A DNA stretch of 64,000 nt from Dasyornis broadbenti. Its lineage: Eukaryota > Chordata > Aves > Passeriformes > Dasyornithidae. Below the pieces are notes generated by a model that made no database searches, was not told where the DNA came from, and worked only from the letters and a program-made list of their open reading frames with translations. Shown here piece by piece: positions 14,131-26,994 of the stretch (the stretch's first letter is position 1; the number at the start of each line of letters is the position of its first letter). The translations under genes and the position numbers were made by a program. The stretch is from contig VZRN01004245.1 in the NCBI GenBank assembly GCA_013397935.1, forward strand, positions 1,150,964 through 1,214,963. The letters run 5' to 3'.

Positions 14131-14320
14131 CTTGAATGCAGCAACGCAGTGCAGACTGAGTAATGTCATCACCAGCACCAGGAGCACTGTGGCTAAGTTC
14201 CTCACATCCCAGATGGACTCGACCAAAGGGATGCTGCCAACCTGCCAGTCGTAGCACAGGGTGATGGGTGCCAGCAGGAGCCACGCGTTGAAGGCCAGAA
14301 GGTAGGAATAAGTTAAAAAC
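14131..14320 (-). CDS. TMTC1: TMTC1 coding exon G (DUF1736 core)
   Basis: This 190-nt exon follows the acceptor ttcatttgcag and ends at the donor gtaaca. The first base completes Arg and 63 codons follow, ending in phase 0 after AAG (Lys). The product reads FLTYSYLLAFNAWLLLAPIT, LCYDWQVGSIPLVESIWDVR, then NLATVLLVLVMTLLSLHCVA and AFK. NAWLLL-P--LC-DW--GSIPL followed by an RNLAT helix is the DUF1736 core. It contains at least two membrane-spanning stretches. The acceptor AG|G accepts either exon F (T-R-F) or exon D (L-R-F) without changing frame or the Arg. Confidence 0.97.
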
Positions 14321-17300
14321 CTGCAAATGAAAACAGGGAATGGAATACAAGGAGTTAGTGCCAGCACAGGAGACATCTTCCTTTGGCATTTATCACATCC
14401 TGCACAGGAGGAGGAAACAACAGAAAAACCTGATTGACCACACTGCGCACACAGGCAGCACCACACCTCTCTGACAACGAAGGGATGCTACCATAGGTGA
14501 GGGGCACTTTAATAGGTCATTTAAAGAAATAACATAAGATCAGTAATATTTACATGGTTTCCATGCACCAGCCTTTGGAAAACCAACAGATCTTCAACTC
14601 CCATTTGAATGTTCTGGTTTTGAAGTGACTTTCTGCCAGCCTAAACAATAAATGAATAACTAAGCAGGGACATACATATATATTGAACTTTTACACAGTT
14701 CACTGCATCCCTGCTGCAATACAAAATACCCTTCTATCTGGGTTTAATTTACAATTTAGGATTTCTTCTATGTGCGCAGCATGCAGCAATTAAAGTCAGA
14801 CCCTTCTCTCTTTTCTCTTTGCAAACCAAGACACAGGGAGGAAGTACAGAAGAAAGGAGGGACAGGGCTGATCCCACGGCAGCTTCTTAGGGCTGGGGCC
14901 AGGATGCATGAGATGTGCCACAGAAGTGACAGGGAAGTAGGGAGCCTGTCAAATTGCTGAAATCTTCAATAATTGTTATTCTCAATAGAGAGGAAATTAA
15001 TGGGGAATGGAAATGGGGAGCAACCTGCCCTCTGGGAAGTATGCAGGGCTCTCAAAGGACTGAAAAAGAACAGCGTGTGTGCAACCGGGTTAAAGAAAAC
15101 AAGAAAAAAATCGAATCAAACCAACATCCCCCTCTGCCCCAGGCTTCTGCTTCTTGGCAGCTACTTGCCAAAAAGTGCATCTAAAGTTGAAATACTTTTG
15201 CATGCAAGAGACTGCAGATTATTCCAGCAATCGTGAAGTCAACCAAGTAAAATTGCGACAGCCTTCAAACAGACAAACCCTTCCTTGGCTTGCAAGTGGA
15301 AAAATCCACATTGTACACAGCACTGAAAATGGCAAATACTCAAAATAAGGAAAAAAAATTATATTGTATCCTGCATAGGGTTTCTTCCATCTGAGTCTGC
15401 TTTGGCAGTTGTTATCACACCCAGTTGCCATGGCACCTCAGCAGGTTTATTAAAATGGTAACAAAGGATGGCAGAAATGTCAGGGCATGCAGACAGAGCA
15501 TCGTCTCACTTGCCACTTACAAACATGCCCCTTTGTGGCCAAAGTGCAGCCCCTTACAACAGCACTTACAACATTACATTTGTGGCAGAATGGCAGGACA
15601 CTGAAGCTAAGTGTGACTCCAGGCAGGAAGTTCCCTGATGGGTGTTGGGCCCTAAATTTCTGTGAAAACATTTAAATAACTTCAAAGTTAGGATATCAGT
15701 TTGTCTTCTCATCCAGAAGCAAATGTCTCCAGCAGCACAGTGACCCAAAAGCAAGGAGTCTGACTGAGCTGGAATGTTTAATGGTAAACAGTCACAGAGG
15801 CACTTTCTCATTTTCCCACAAATCTTTCTAAGCTCCCAATTCTGGAAGGTGGAATATTCCCACATTTTTAAGGTTTTCAGCCACTTGGCACACTTCTCTT
15901 CCATCCCCCCCATTTCCCTCACCTTCCCCACCCTGAGGTACTAAACAAAAGGGAAAGAGAGAAAATCCTTCCTCTCTTAACACAGGCAGCGATTAAAAAG
16001 CCAGTTCCTATTTAAGAAAGCATCCCTCAAAGACACAACCTAATTTTACTCAAACTCTTCTTAAAATTTTGATTGTTCACTCTTTCTAAAGAAACGAATG
16101 GGTTTTCCAGTCACCAACCCTATCTCTTCTGGCCCACGCTACAGAGAAACACAGCAACACAAAATCTGGTGGGACTTAATCGCATCGAGGCACTCACTCG
16201 TGGCATTGCGTGTGGCCTGACCCACCTCTGCTCAGCCACAATAAAACAGACTTCTCCATCAGCCTCAACACATCAGCTCAGGAAAGGCTGCCAGTATTTA
16301 TTTACAGCTACTCACTTCAAAGCCGGACTGAGACCCATTTCTAGCTTTACTGTTAAAACAAAAGCATGTCCATTGAGATGAATCTGAACAATGTCATGGC
16401 ACGTGATATTGTTACTATAAGTGTGAATATTAGACAGGATTTCCAGAAGCTCTGTTAGTTTGGCACTTGATGCTTTAGGAGAGCCTGGTTTTTGGAGGGA
16501 GTGCCTTTTATGCCCTGGCATATTCATGTTTTCAACAGACATCACAATATTCATGGAAGTTCATATGCAAACCACGACTCGCACCAGAACACCCTCCCTT
16601 GCTTACTCAGACTGGGCTGCTGGGCAGGAAGGGACAAATGACATTCGAGATCTTTGCAAACTGCAGCACTGCAGTTAAGGACAGGCTGGCTGCTTTTCTG
16701 CATCTTCACTGATAAGGCAGGAGCTGATAAATCCTCACACAGCACAGGATAAATAAACACAGTCTGCTGCTGTGACAAATTGAGTCAGCTCAACAATTTA
16801 GGAGGAATTGGGAGTAGCCATATCAGTGTGAGTGAATGCATTTCTGCTGCAAAGGTAGGACAAGCTGCTGTTGAAGATGGGAAGACAACTCCAGGACACT
16901 TAGGGATCAGGAGAGGTTTGTAAACAAGTTCCTATTTCCAAGTGCTTGTGAGGTTTCAGCCTTCCTTGGGAGCCATGTGGGCAACTTGCTGCTGGAAGAG
17001 ATGGACAGAGAAGATGGACAATTGCTCCATTCCACCATGGCAAGAATTAGTCTTTAAACCCTCTCTTCCAGCAGCAGTGAAATATTTTAAAGCCTTTTAT
17101 TTTCATTTTATTTTACTCCCTCATTGAACACGCATGTGCCACCAGCAGGCACAGCACCAACCTCCATGGAGGCGCTGCCTGACTTCTGGAGGCTGCAAGA
17201 AAGCCTTGAGTGGGCTCTGATTCAAGCAGAAGTTTGGATGTGCTTTCAGCACTGGTAACCTGTCCTTGAACATGATGGATGGCTGTAAAAAATAAAGCAC

Positions 17301-20300
17301 TAGAAACTATCGCTATTCTAGGTACCAGGAACAGAAAAATAACAGGATGCTAATAATAGTGACTGACAATCCAGTGCTGCTTTTTATTTATGGCTCTCGA
17401 AAGCAGATCATATTCCTTCACATCTATGTGGCTCTCGTATCACAAGCCTGAGGAGAAAGCCAAACACAGGAGAAAGTTTGGAAGAAACCTCTTACCAAAG
17501 CTGGCACCTCAAGGCACTAATTTGCAAATTCTGAAAGGACTTGAAGATTCTAAAATCATTCCAGGAGCTAATTACATTTCAGCAGCCTACCTGCAAATGG
17601 CAACAAGAGTATTTTCTTTTAATTAGTTGACTGAGTGAATTACATTTTAAATTAATTATCTTCTCTATATTGCTTCTGGTGTCTGCTGGAATTCCTAGGG
17701 AGAAAAATCCCTGCCTGAAACATCTCCCACTCTCTCAGTTAATCCCATGAAAATCAGAGTACTACCGGTGAGGTGACTGGAAGATTCTGCCTCTTAACTG
17801 GCAGTTTTCCTCCAGGCCAGGTAACAGCATTTGCATTGCAGCAAATTTTTTATTTGCAAATTGAACATGGAAATCTAAGTTTCAGTGGGTATCAAGTGTT
17901 TCTTTTCACTTCTCATCATCTCTGTCAAGCTCAGAAAAATACAGTTCCTTCGGTAGGTAGCCAGTGTTGTCATGGCAATCCAGTTTGTTTAGTTTTACAT
18001 TTTTTAGTTTAAATGTACTGTTGCACGCTTTGGGATAAATACAGGGTGACTCAGATCTAGAACTTGTTGCAGAAAGCAACAATCTGAACTGATTGTTTCT
18101 GCTGCAAAAATGAACACAAAGGGTCCTACTCAAAGCCGTAAACAATAGGAAAACATTTGAGGAATTGTCTGTTACCCTTCACTGTAATAGATACCAACGA
18201 GCTTGGAAAAGCCCTCATCTCAGCCCTGCCAAACCCAGGCAAACAGAGGACAAGGACTGTGAGACCAGATTAAAAACAAAAATATTACAAGATTTATAGA
18301 AATTTATGAGGCATTTCCTTTCTTTTCTGCTTTTGGAGCGATTTAAGCTTTCTCCCTGCAGCTCCCAGGGACTGAGATTACAGATTCCTTTCGAAACTGT
18401 GCTACAGGAGTGATCACAAAGCTCTGACCGTGTCCCACCAAAGCTGCACGGCAAAGCTGAGGCCAGTGATCCCGTTTTTTCTAGGTGCACACAGTGCTGC
18501 CACGCCGTTCTGGGATGAGCCATCCCAATTCTGACACAACCCCACCCACCCCATCCCCCAGCAGGGAACCCACCTGCACCGAAACATCTCCCAGCTCTGG
18601 GGATTTTGGCAAAGCAAAGGCAAAGCATTCTCCTGGGTGGGAAAAAATGGACCTATCTGGAAGAGAGGTAAAAAGTGCACTTAACTAGTGCTTGGGGAAA
18701 AAGGAAGGGGAGGTGTGAAGCAGGTGAGGATCTGAAAGAAGCAGGAATATAATTTTTGCCCTTTCAGAAGTCACAGACCCTTGGTTCTGCTCTTCTGACA
18801 AGACTTCCACACTGCCAGGCACTCGGGGAGGTTACAGTTCACTGTAAGGGTAAGAAGAGCTTTTTTATTAGGGAAAAGAGCTTCTACTTGTATTAACAGC
18901 TGAACTGATTTCAGCTCAAGGCTCTCTCCATCCTCTTACAAAGCCCTAAACCCGAGTGTGTTTGACAAGTCACTTCACAATCCTGTCCTCCTAGGACACA
19001 TGTGGCTGCAATTATAATATTGTGGTATTTAAGGATATTGTCTTCAAATTCCCCCTGGGGAACTCCCAGTCCAGTCATACCTTCCCACACGAGTTTACTT
19101 TCCTGCTCTGCTTATTGTCAGCCTAAACTTTTTCTTTTCAGAGCCTTAGAAGAAAAAAAAAAAATCCCCTCTCTGCAGTTGTTCTCCCTTTTGTCAGGAG
19201 TGATCCCTGAATCCTGCAGAGATTTCATGCAGGGCTGAACTCCAGCACCTCTGGGCACACGACAGAAAGCACAGACAAAGCAGGCAGAATTCACCACTGC
19301 GTGTGCAAGCCTGGCTGATTGAGAGCTGATACATCACAGGGGTCTTTTTTAGTGCTATTTCTAGCCTGAGGTCCGTGAAAACTCCATACCAAAGTAGTTG
19401 CTACATTTGACTTCTATTTCCTTGGCAGAGCTGGCTGGCACAGGGACCCATTTTCTCAGCACAGGTCCACGGTTTGCCTCTTGGTAGTTCATTCCCTTTG
19501 AAGTTACAACTGGGATGATTAAATGCATTGCTCAGAAAACAGTCACAAATCTCTGTGAAAAGGATTATGTGCCAGATTTTATGTATAAGCACTTCTTCAG
19601 CTTTCTGCAGCACTGAATTCTCATTTACCTGATGGAAACAGCAAAGGAATACAGAGCGCCAGCTTACAGGAGAGCAGTTCAACCACGGGACAATGTTATC
19701 TCAAGGCAGTCCAAGTAGAAGTGCATTACCTATTTAAGGAAATGCCACAAATAACCTGCTTCATGCCCAGAGTGATCAGCCACCAGAGATCACAAGGCAA
19801 ATGCCAGCAGAAATTAATATAACTTGACTCCCAAAGACATAGTTTTTTTTAAAAAAACCAGACTTTTAGTTAGAAATCACAGGTAAGATCTCCTCTGTTC
19901 CACACAAAGCTTGAGACCAAGCTGCAGAATGGATTTTTCCCTTGTCTTGCCACGGTGCTGGTAACGCAATCTGTTTATCCAGAGGCCTCCTACCTCTTTC
20001 CCCTCAAGAATGGCAGAAGAAAGAAACATTGTGCAAAACGTCTGAAGCATGTCAGCCCTGCGCTCAACACCCTCCCAGCGCTGGAGCTGTACTTCTGGTG
20101 CACTGCTTACACAAAGCTGGGTAGCCCTCAAAACCCTTCCAAACTGCATTCTCCCTCAAGCTCCAATACAAGCAAGAACGTTTGAGCAGAGGTTTGGGAT
20201 TGGGATTTTTCCTATCTCAAATATTGCTTGCCCACAGCAGATTTTGAGATCGAAGTCTGTGTGCTTTAAGGTAAGGCCACCGGGGACAGTGCACAACAGG

Positions 20301-22671
20301 CTCACGGAAGGCAGGATTCCCAACACCTTCATTTCTGCCTCCGCTGAGAGAGGGGATGACGGACCCAGCTCATCTTCTCACATCACCTTTGCCAAGCAGC
20401 ACAATGAAGGCCATGGAAATGGGGCTTTCATTTATGTCCCTAAGCTCTGAGGTATTTCGGAATATCACTTGTAATTTTAACGACAGTAATTTAGTGAGCA
20501 TGCTGAACAGATGACCGTTTTTAAAGACTGAAAAACTGTCATTATCTCAGCATATTTAGCTTTTCAGTTGTTAAGTAAATCATTATCTGTCCAGTTTAAC
20601 TTATACATTTGTGTCATCCAAGATTGGAGACAGGTTACACAGAACACACAGTCATGTTCTAAGGCCAAACTGAGCCACATCAAAGGTCTGGGCAGCACTG
20701 ACCAAAAGTCAGTGCCAAGTAAAGCACAGAAGACAATAATTTTTCCCCAGTTCCTAGCTGGGGAGCTGGATGAGTTGGAGTTTCTGAGTTGGATGTGGTT
20801 TCTGCATATTTCTGCCTGGATTTCTCTTTGAGCCTGTGTAAACGTTCAGAAACTCCCAGTATCCTGCAGGAAGAAGCTCCCCAGCTCAGCCACCCGCTGC
20901 AAGCCTCCTCCTTGGCTGGCTTGGGACCTGTCTCCTCTGAGATCCATTTTATTTACACCTACCCCTAGTGCTGGCTCCAATAAACCCTGCAAAAGTTCCA
21001 GTGCTGGGCTCATCCTGTGCCAGCCGAGACCCCAGCTCCAGATCCAGCTTCATGAATTTCACAAAGACTGCCACACCGTTTCCAAACTACTGTTTTTCTT
21101 TTTTGTTCCACTGTTATCAGCCTTCCTTCTAGTCCCACAGAGCTGGCCAAGTCTTACAATAATTTTCAACTCTGTTGAAAACCGTAACATTTACCCTGGC
21201 GAGACATGCACAAAAACCACATTTCCAGCTCAATTAAAGACAGCTCCATGAAAACAGAAACTCCCATTTGTGACCTAAATGATCTTCAGAGTTACAAAAC
21301 AACTTGCCCGCTGCCTGAGATTAAACCTTGCTGCAACCACAGTTGGCACTGAGACCTGCTAAAAGGATGGGTTTCCTGAATGGAAGATAAAAGCTCCTAG
21401 GTAAATTGGTCAAAATGAGGATTAAGATCAAACTCAGCAGAAGTGAAAGAACCGGGATAATTAAAGGGTTTTAGAATCCCTTCAGAACAGTAATACTGAT
21501 TTTCACTGGAATGGATTTCCTTAATTAGGTTTGGAGCAGGTAGGTGTTGCTGGACTGCAGGTGAAGCCGGGGCTGCTGCTGGGGCCAAGGGAGGATCTCA
21601 GCCAGCGGCATTCTGTTTTTCCTAAGGCTGTTAATAAAATCCACGGTGCCAGTGGTAAAAATAGTCACTCATACCCCGAGAATGACTTCGCTTCTGCGTT
21701 TTAAAAAACCCTCCCCTGTCATTACAAGAGGCAAAGAGACAAAAGAACATTTGCAGCACAGAAGAGGCAACTGAAGTTAGGCCAGAATCATTTATGGCTT
21801 GGTGACCCCCATCTCAGCATAAACATCTCAGAAAAGGACAGCAGCAAACCCTTCACGCTGTGCTGCACCCAGTCTGGCATTAATTAATAACTCCACCAGA
21901 AACAAACAACACAGAGCTTTCCAAAGAAGGCAATGTCCTTCCTGGAAGCACTTTCAGTCTTGATGGTAATGGGAGCTGTTGCCACATTATCATCAAGGTT
22001 CCCCAAACAAGATCCAGTCCTATTCTGCAGCAGATGTTGGATAAGGACTGCTTGATCTGAACCTGTGTGTCAGCTGCAATTCCACTGCTGGAACGAGGAG
22101 CCAGCAAGGCCAGAAAGTGACACGCAGCAAGACTGCTCCCATTTTCATGTGAGACATCAGGAAATTCCTCCAGAAGGCTCTAAAGTATCTTTAACCAGAG
22201 CAAACACTTCTGGTTCATGGCCCCTCCACCTTCACTGCTCAGTCACTGATTTTCCACCAACAGGCATGGTCACCCCCTTTTAATACAAACTTCAGCTGAA
22301 GCCAAAACTCTGAATGCTTCCATCCCACATCTCAGGAGCAGTCAGTTTTAAGGTTTAGGATTATGTCTCAGTCACTGTGCTCAGGCAACTAAACTATATT
22401 CTTTGGGCTTTGCATAAAAAGAAGCACGCATTTTTTAAGTAAGAAAGCACCTGTAATAATAATAAAATAATTAATAAATCTACAGGAGCTGCAATGTGCT
22501 TTGAGGTCCAAATAATTCTGGTTGTATTCTACTCTAGACAGAGCAGTATGGAGAAGTAATTAAGACAACAAAAGTTTTTCTCAATTGTCATCTGCAAACG
22601 ATTTTAGTGTAGGAAAATGTAACATCAAGACCACACTTTTGAAAACTTTTGTTTGACTGCTGTCATCGTAC
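14321..22671 (-). other. TMTC1: TMTC1 intron F-G (8.35 kb)
   Basis: Unique sequence with no recognisable gene, RNA or interspersed repeat on either strand. The open frames are short and lack homology that I can recognise. Confidence 0.75.
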
Positions 22672-22775
22672 CTCGTCAGCAAATAGGGCGAGAATGAGGC
22701 TGGATTGTCCTGCTCTGAAAACATCGGCATGGAACCTCCCATGATCCAGAGGCGGAAATACAACACCAGGATCAC
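22672..22775 (-). CDS. TMTC1: TMTC1 coding exon F (DUF1736 FSEQDNPASFSP motif)
   Basis: This 104-nt exon follows the acceptor ctctcctttgaag and ends at the donor gtacga. It encodes 34 codons, VILVLYFRLWIMGGSMPMFS, EQDNPASFSP and YLLT, and leaves AG for a split Arg. The pattern RLWxxG, FSxxDNPA and a following LTR is the start of the DUF1736 signature shared by TMTC1-4. It joins exon G to give LLT-R-FLTYSYLLAFN. It is separated from exon E by only 179 bp. Exons E and F together total 186 nt and have matching outer phases, so they could act as one optional cassette. Confidence 0.94.
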
Positions 22776-22954
22776 CTTCAAAGGAGAGCAGCTCAGTTAG
22801 CAACGCACTACTCAGAAGATGTTTTCTAGACTAATTTCCAAGCCTAACTTTGAGATCTACAATCGGAGCTTTCTGAGTTTTTTAGGATACCACTATGCAT
22901 TGCTCACGCTCATCAAACACGCAGAAATACAAGCTCAAGTCCATTCATACTTAC
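22776..22954 (-). other. TMTC1: TMTC1 intron E-F (179 bp)
   Basis: A very short intron bounded by the gtaagt donor of exon E and the pyrimidine-rich acceptor of exon F. The introns on either side of the E/F pair are 31.4 and 8.35 kb. The close spacing fits the idea that the two exons are handled as one unit in splicing. Confidence 0.9.
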
Positions 22955-23036
22955 ATAGCTGATCACCAGAGCAGCTCTCTTCAAAAAAGGCCTTGCAGTA
23001 TACAAGAAGTTCTGGTTGTTATTTGCAGTCAGGTAG
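22955..23036 (-). CDS. TMTC1: TMTC1 coding exon E (first half of skippable pair)
   Basis: This 82-nt exon lies between the acceptor tatatttcag and the donor gtaagt. Its first base (C) joins AG from exon D to make Ser; 27 codons follow and it ends in phase 0. It encodes YLTANNNQNFLYTARPFLKR and then AALVISY. An Asn-rich polar stretch leads to a basic FLKRAAL segment entering a membrane helix that continues in exon F. It was too short to stand out as an ORF; I found it from the exon F reading frame and splice sites. Its length is not a multiple of three, so skipping it alone would shift the frame. It starts the segment leading into DUF1736. Confidence 0.9.
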
Positions 23037-25592
23037 CTGAAATATAAGGGAACAAATGTTTGTCGAAGGAATTTGAAGCAGTAGCTCATTTTTCAAATGG
23101 AGAAAAATGTGTGCATTGATTGAACCACCCTAAATGCAGTAATAAGGACATCACTCCTACTCGTCAAAGACCTTTCCACATGAGTAAAATATTGAGACTA
23201 GCTCAAGTAACATACACTATCATACACTGCAGTTTTGCCATCAAAATCTGGTTTTGGTGTGTTTGTTGGTTTGGGTTTTTTTCCCCCTTAATCTTCAATT
23301 AACTCCTTAATCCTCAGAAAAATCCCACGTGTGTCTCAGTGAGATTGCTGTCTTCAGACTCCCAGAAGACTACACAGAGACACATTTTTAAAAGGTCACC
23401 CAAACAGAGCAATTCAATTTTAGACCGTGATTAAAATGCAAAAACTCCTTGTTCCCAGCTCTCTGCTCGGCCTCTAGAGATGAGAATAACTATCGAGCAG
23501 AACTGATTCTAAGCATTTTTTTGGAGCGTATTCTGCACGCTTACGTTTCATCACAAGTCTGCTGACAAAGTGCTATGATAATTAATTGCACAGAGACAAA
23601 CACACAGGTGGCTCGCTGTTGTAGGAATGTTCATAAAACCCTTCCTCTTTCTCAATGAGTAAAATGAAACCGTATTTGGAGCCAAAACTACGCATTTATT
23701 TTAATATAGAGTAGAAGCACTTGCCAAAGTCTGAGGAACTTTCTTAATATAACAAACAGTGCCATATCCATGACATTAATTTCATGATGATTCCATTTCT
23801 GTGGAACCTTACAGATGCTCCATCATCGCAATAAAGCAATGACAAAAAGAAATGCAGAAGAGACAACAGGAATATTTTAAGCATATAGGAGGTGGAAAAC
23901 TACTGAAGAAAAAATGACAAGTTATTTTAAGAAGTTATAAATATCAAGTAAACAAAATAAATTCAGAAGGGGAACATTTGCAGGTTCTTCTGTGTAACAC
24001 ACACTCAGTATCAGGATACACTATTTAAATGATTTACAAAAACTGCAGTTTGTATTGCAATTCCTTCAAGCAAGTTACCCTTCCAAGCATGAAACCATCA
24101 TATGTTTCTCCCATGAACATCAAGCATATAAAATGCATCTTATTTCCTCTCCAAATTCCTCAAGACAGTCTGATTGCTTCCACCCTTCAAGTCTTTGAAA
24201 ACACAATATTGAAGCACTTCCTAATGCAGCCAAGAGTCTTTAATATCTGGGGTATCGTTCAAATTTTCTACAGTAGGAAGTTTGCAGGCCTGGTCACCAT
24301 GGTGAGGTGAAGAAAAGATTACACTGCAGAAAAAAAAGCACCAGGGCAAAGCCAGCAAGAAACAGAGGCAGCATTTAACAAGATGAAAGAGGTACATCTG
24401 GATGTTCTGTACAAAGGAACTGCTCTTCAGAAAACCTTCCCCAAGTGCCATGCCTAAAACTAAGGAACCAAACCATACGACGTAAAGCGAGCCAGACGAC
24501 TTTCAGTCTTTGGTGTCTACTCATTGTCAAATGCTGACATTTAAGCACCAAACCTGACTTAAATGTCAGACTAGTCTTCAAGGGCTGAACGCCTCAAAGT
24601 GCAAAGTTCCTCGAGTTCCCACTGGTTTGAATCAGGCTCCAGCAAGTACAAGTGGGATGAAACTGAGCCTTCAGCTTTGTCTGCCCACGAAAGGTCAGGC
24701 TGGCCTTCGAGTGCTCACCATGGCCCAGCTCCAAAGCCCACCGGAACCAAGGGAAAGCCTCTCAGTGACTTGAACAGCATTTGGAACAAACCCCGGGCTT
24801 TTGTTCCCTACTGGAACCCTTTACGAAACTCAACCCCCTCGTGATTTGCAGCAGGAACAGAAGTGTTTGGTTGCACTTTGTTTACATTTTAATGTGTGGA
24901 GAGAGGAGAGGCCTCTATTCATCACATTGTGACTCTTTTCAAGAACCTGTTCTCACTCGCTTTTACTTTTAACTCTCTGCAACACTTCAGGCAGGAATTT
25001 TCCATTACAAATATTTGCTTTAGGTGGAATTATTCTGGGAAAAGATCAACTAGAACAGTTCAACTCTTCCTCCAAGGTTTCCATTACAGACAGAGGAGCA
25101 CTTTTATCAGTGTCAAGAAGTCTGCCAACTTCATCCTTGAGAAACTGCATCACCTCGCAATAGCGACCTAAAACTTGTGAGATGGCTGTCACCTCCAGGC
25201 TGTGTGTTTGCTGTCTTCCAGAAAAGTCAGGCAACGAATAGCCCAACCAAGAAGTGAAGCTTTTCCATTTTGGGAAAGCTGCTGTCCTGAAGTCTGTCTG
25301 GAAACCACGAAAAATAGGATGGTTCATTGCTCAGTAATCCCGCTCTCCACCCATCGGATCAACCTGATCTCAAAGATTTGTAAGAACCACGTGGTTTTTC
25401 AGAGCACTCAGTTTTCCTGAGTGTTTTTACTGGGCTACTACTTGTGTCAGGGAAGGCAACCAGTAAAACACCTCCCATCTGATGCAGGTGAAGAATGACA
25501 CACGGTTTGTGCACTAAAACCAAATGAACTGCAAAAGGGACCTGGATGAGTGAGTTTGCTAAATGTCACTGACACACAGCGTGTAAAACGCA

Positions 25593-25640
25593 GCAGCTTT
25601 TTCCATGTAAAATTGCTGCAGCTTTTTCCATGTAGAATTT
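25593..25640. repeat. 25-bp tandem duplication, two copies
   Basis: A unit beginning gcagctttttccatgta occurs at 25593 and again at 25618, with one or two changes between copies. It looks like a local slippage duplication. Confidence 0.85.
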
Positions 25641-26975
25641 CAGCTTGCAAACACATCTAAGGTTCCACTGAACTTCGCTCAGACAACCTTAAGATCAGCC
25701 AAAGCTCCTAATTTTGTCTTTAGCTAGGAGAAGCAAAGAAATTACTACTATAACACTTAAACGGTTTTATACCCTTTTTTAACAGCTGTCTTGTAAAAAG
25801 TCTTTTGCAGGTCAGATTTCCATGCATTTGCCAACCTCTCCAGGCTGGCAAACGTCCCTCTGTCCATGGGAACCACTACCCGTCACCTGCTCCACCCCAA
25901 CCAGCTCAACTGTGGTGCCAAAAAAATGCCAAAGCGTTCACTCCCACATGAGAGCGGGTGTGGGACGGAGTGAGGGCAAGTGTGTTGATGGTAGCACCAC
26001 ACAGCAAAATGCAACCTCCAGAGCATGAGAACATTTCAAGGTGTGGGTCTTCCAGATTTTCCTTAGAAAATTATAAAATTAGGGGAGAAAATCCAGATCG
26101 TCAGGGTCACTCAACGAGTGCGAATAGAGCCCGTTTAGAGCCCGTTTGGGCAGAGGTTCCACTTCTGCTTCATGGCAGCTTTCCCACAAAGCAGCCCAGT
26201 ATGTAATGGCCTACTTGCTATCTTTTAAAAGCCTTTCAGGAATACTCCCCAAAGCAATCAGAATAGCAACAAACAATAAATCCAAGAAAAGCTTAGGAAT
26301 GCAGGGACTTCTCTCCCTCAGTTCAGATATTTGGCAGCCACGGCTTCCTGAGAAGCACGGCTCATCCTGGAATCAGTTCCATCATCAGGGCACTCCGAGT
26401 TTTTTATAACTGAAGACAGCAGGGTAGGTGGCCCAGTAAAATTCAATAGGAACATCGCTCCCATTTATATTCTTCTTAGGAAACAGATCAGCTCCCAGCA
26501 ACCACCAGAGTTTAGAACCAGCACTTTCGAACCCCTAATACTTCAGGAAGATATGGGAAAGATGAATATAAAAGCACGGCTGTTCTCTTATTCTTAATCA
26601 CTGATAACAGTAAGACACCTCTAAGTAAGAACATTTTATAACTTGGGGCTATTTTAAGTGCATGTCAAAGCTTTAAGACATTGATAGATGCACACCTAAT
26701 TCCAAACCAGCTTGACCGATTCCCCTGCTGAAAATAAGCAAGTTTTACATGAGCCATATTCTGTCTATAGGGACCACTGTACCTTTCCTACTTAAAGAGA
26801 ACTTCCTTATCATCTGTCCAGAAAGCTGCATCTTCTATTGGAGAAGTATCTTTTCCACCTAGCTCAGCCTGTGGTCCTCCTTGAGGACAGGCATTGAAGG
26901 GAAAGTGTGTGTATGTGATATCCCAGGGAGAAAACAAGAATGAAAATCCATCATGGAGTAAAAAACCCTGAATTT

Positions 26976-26994
26976 AAAAAAAAAAAAAAAAAAA
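26976..26994. repeat. A19 homopolymer tract
   Basis: A run of 19 A after ctgaattt. No associated element is recognised. Confidence 0.9.
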
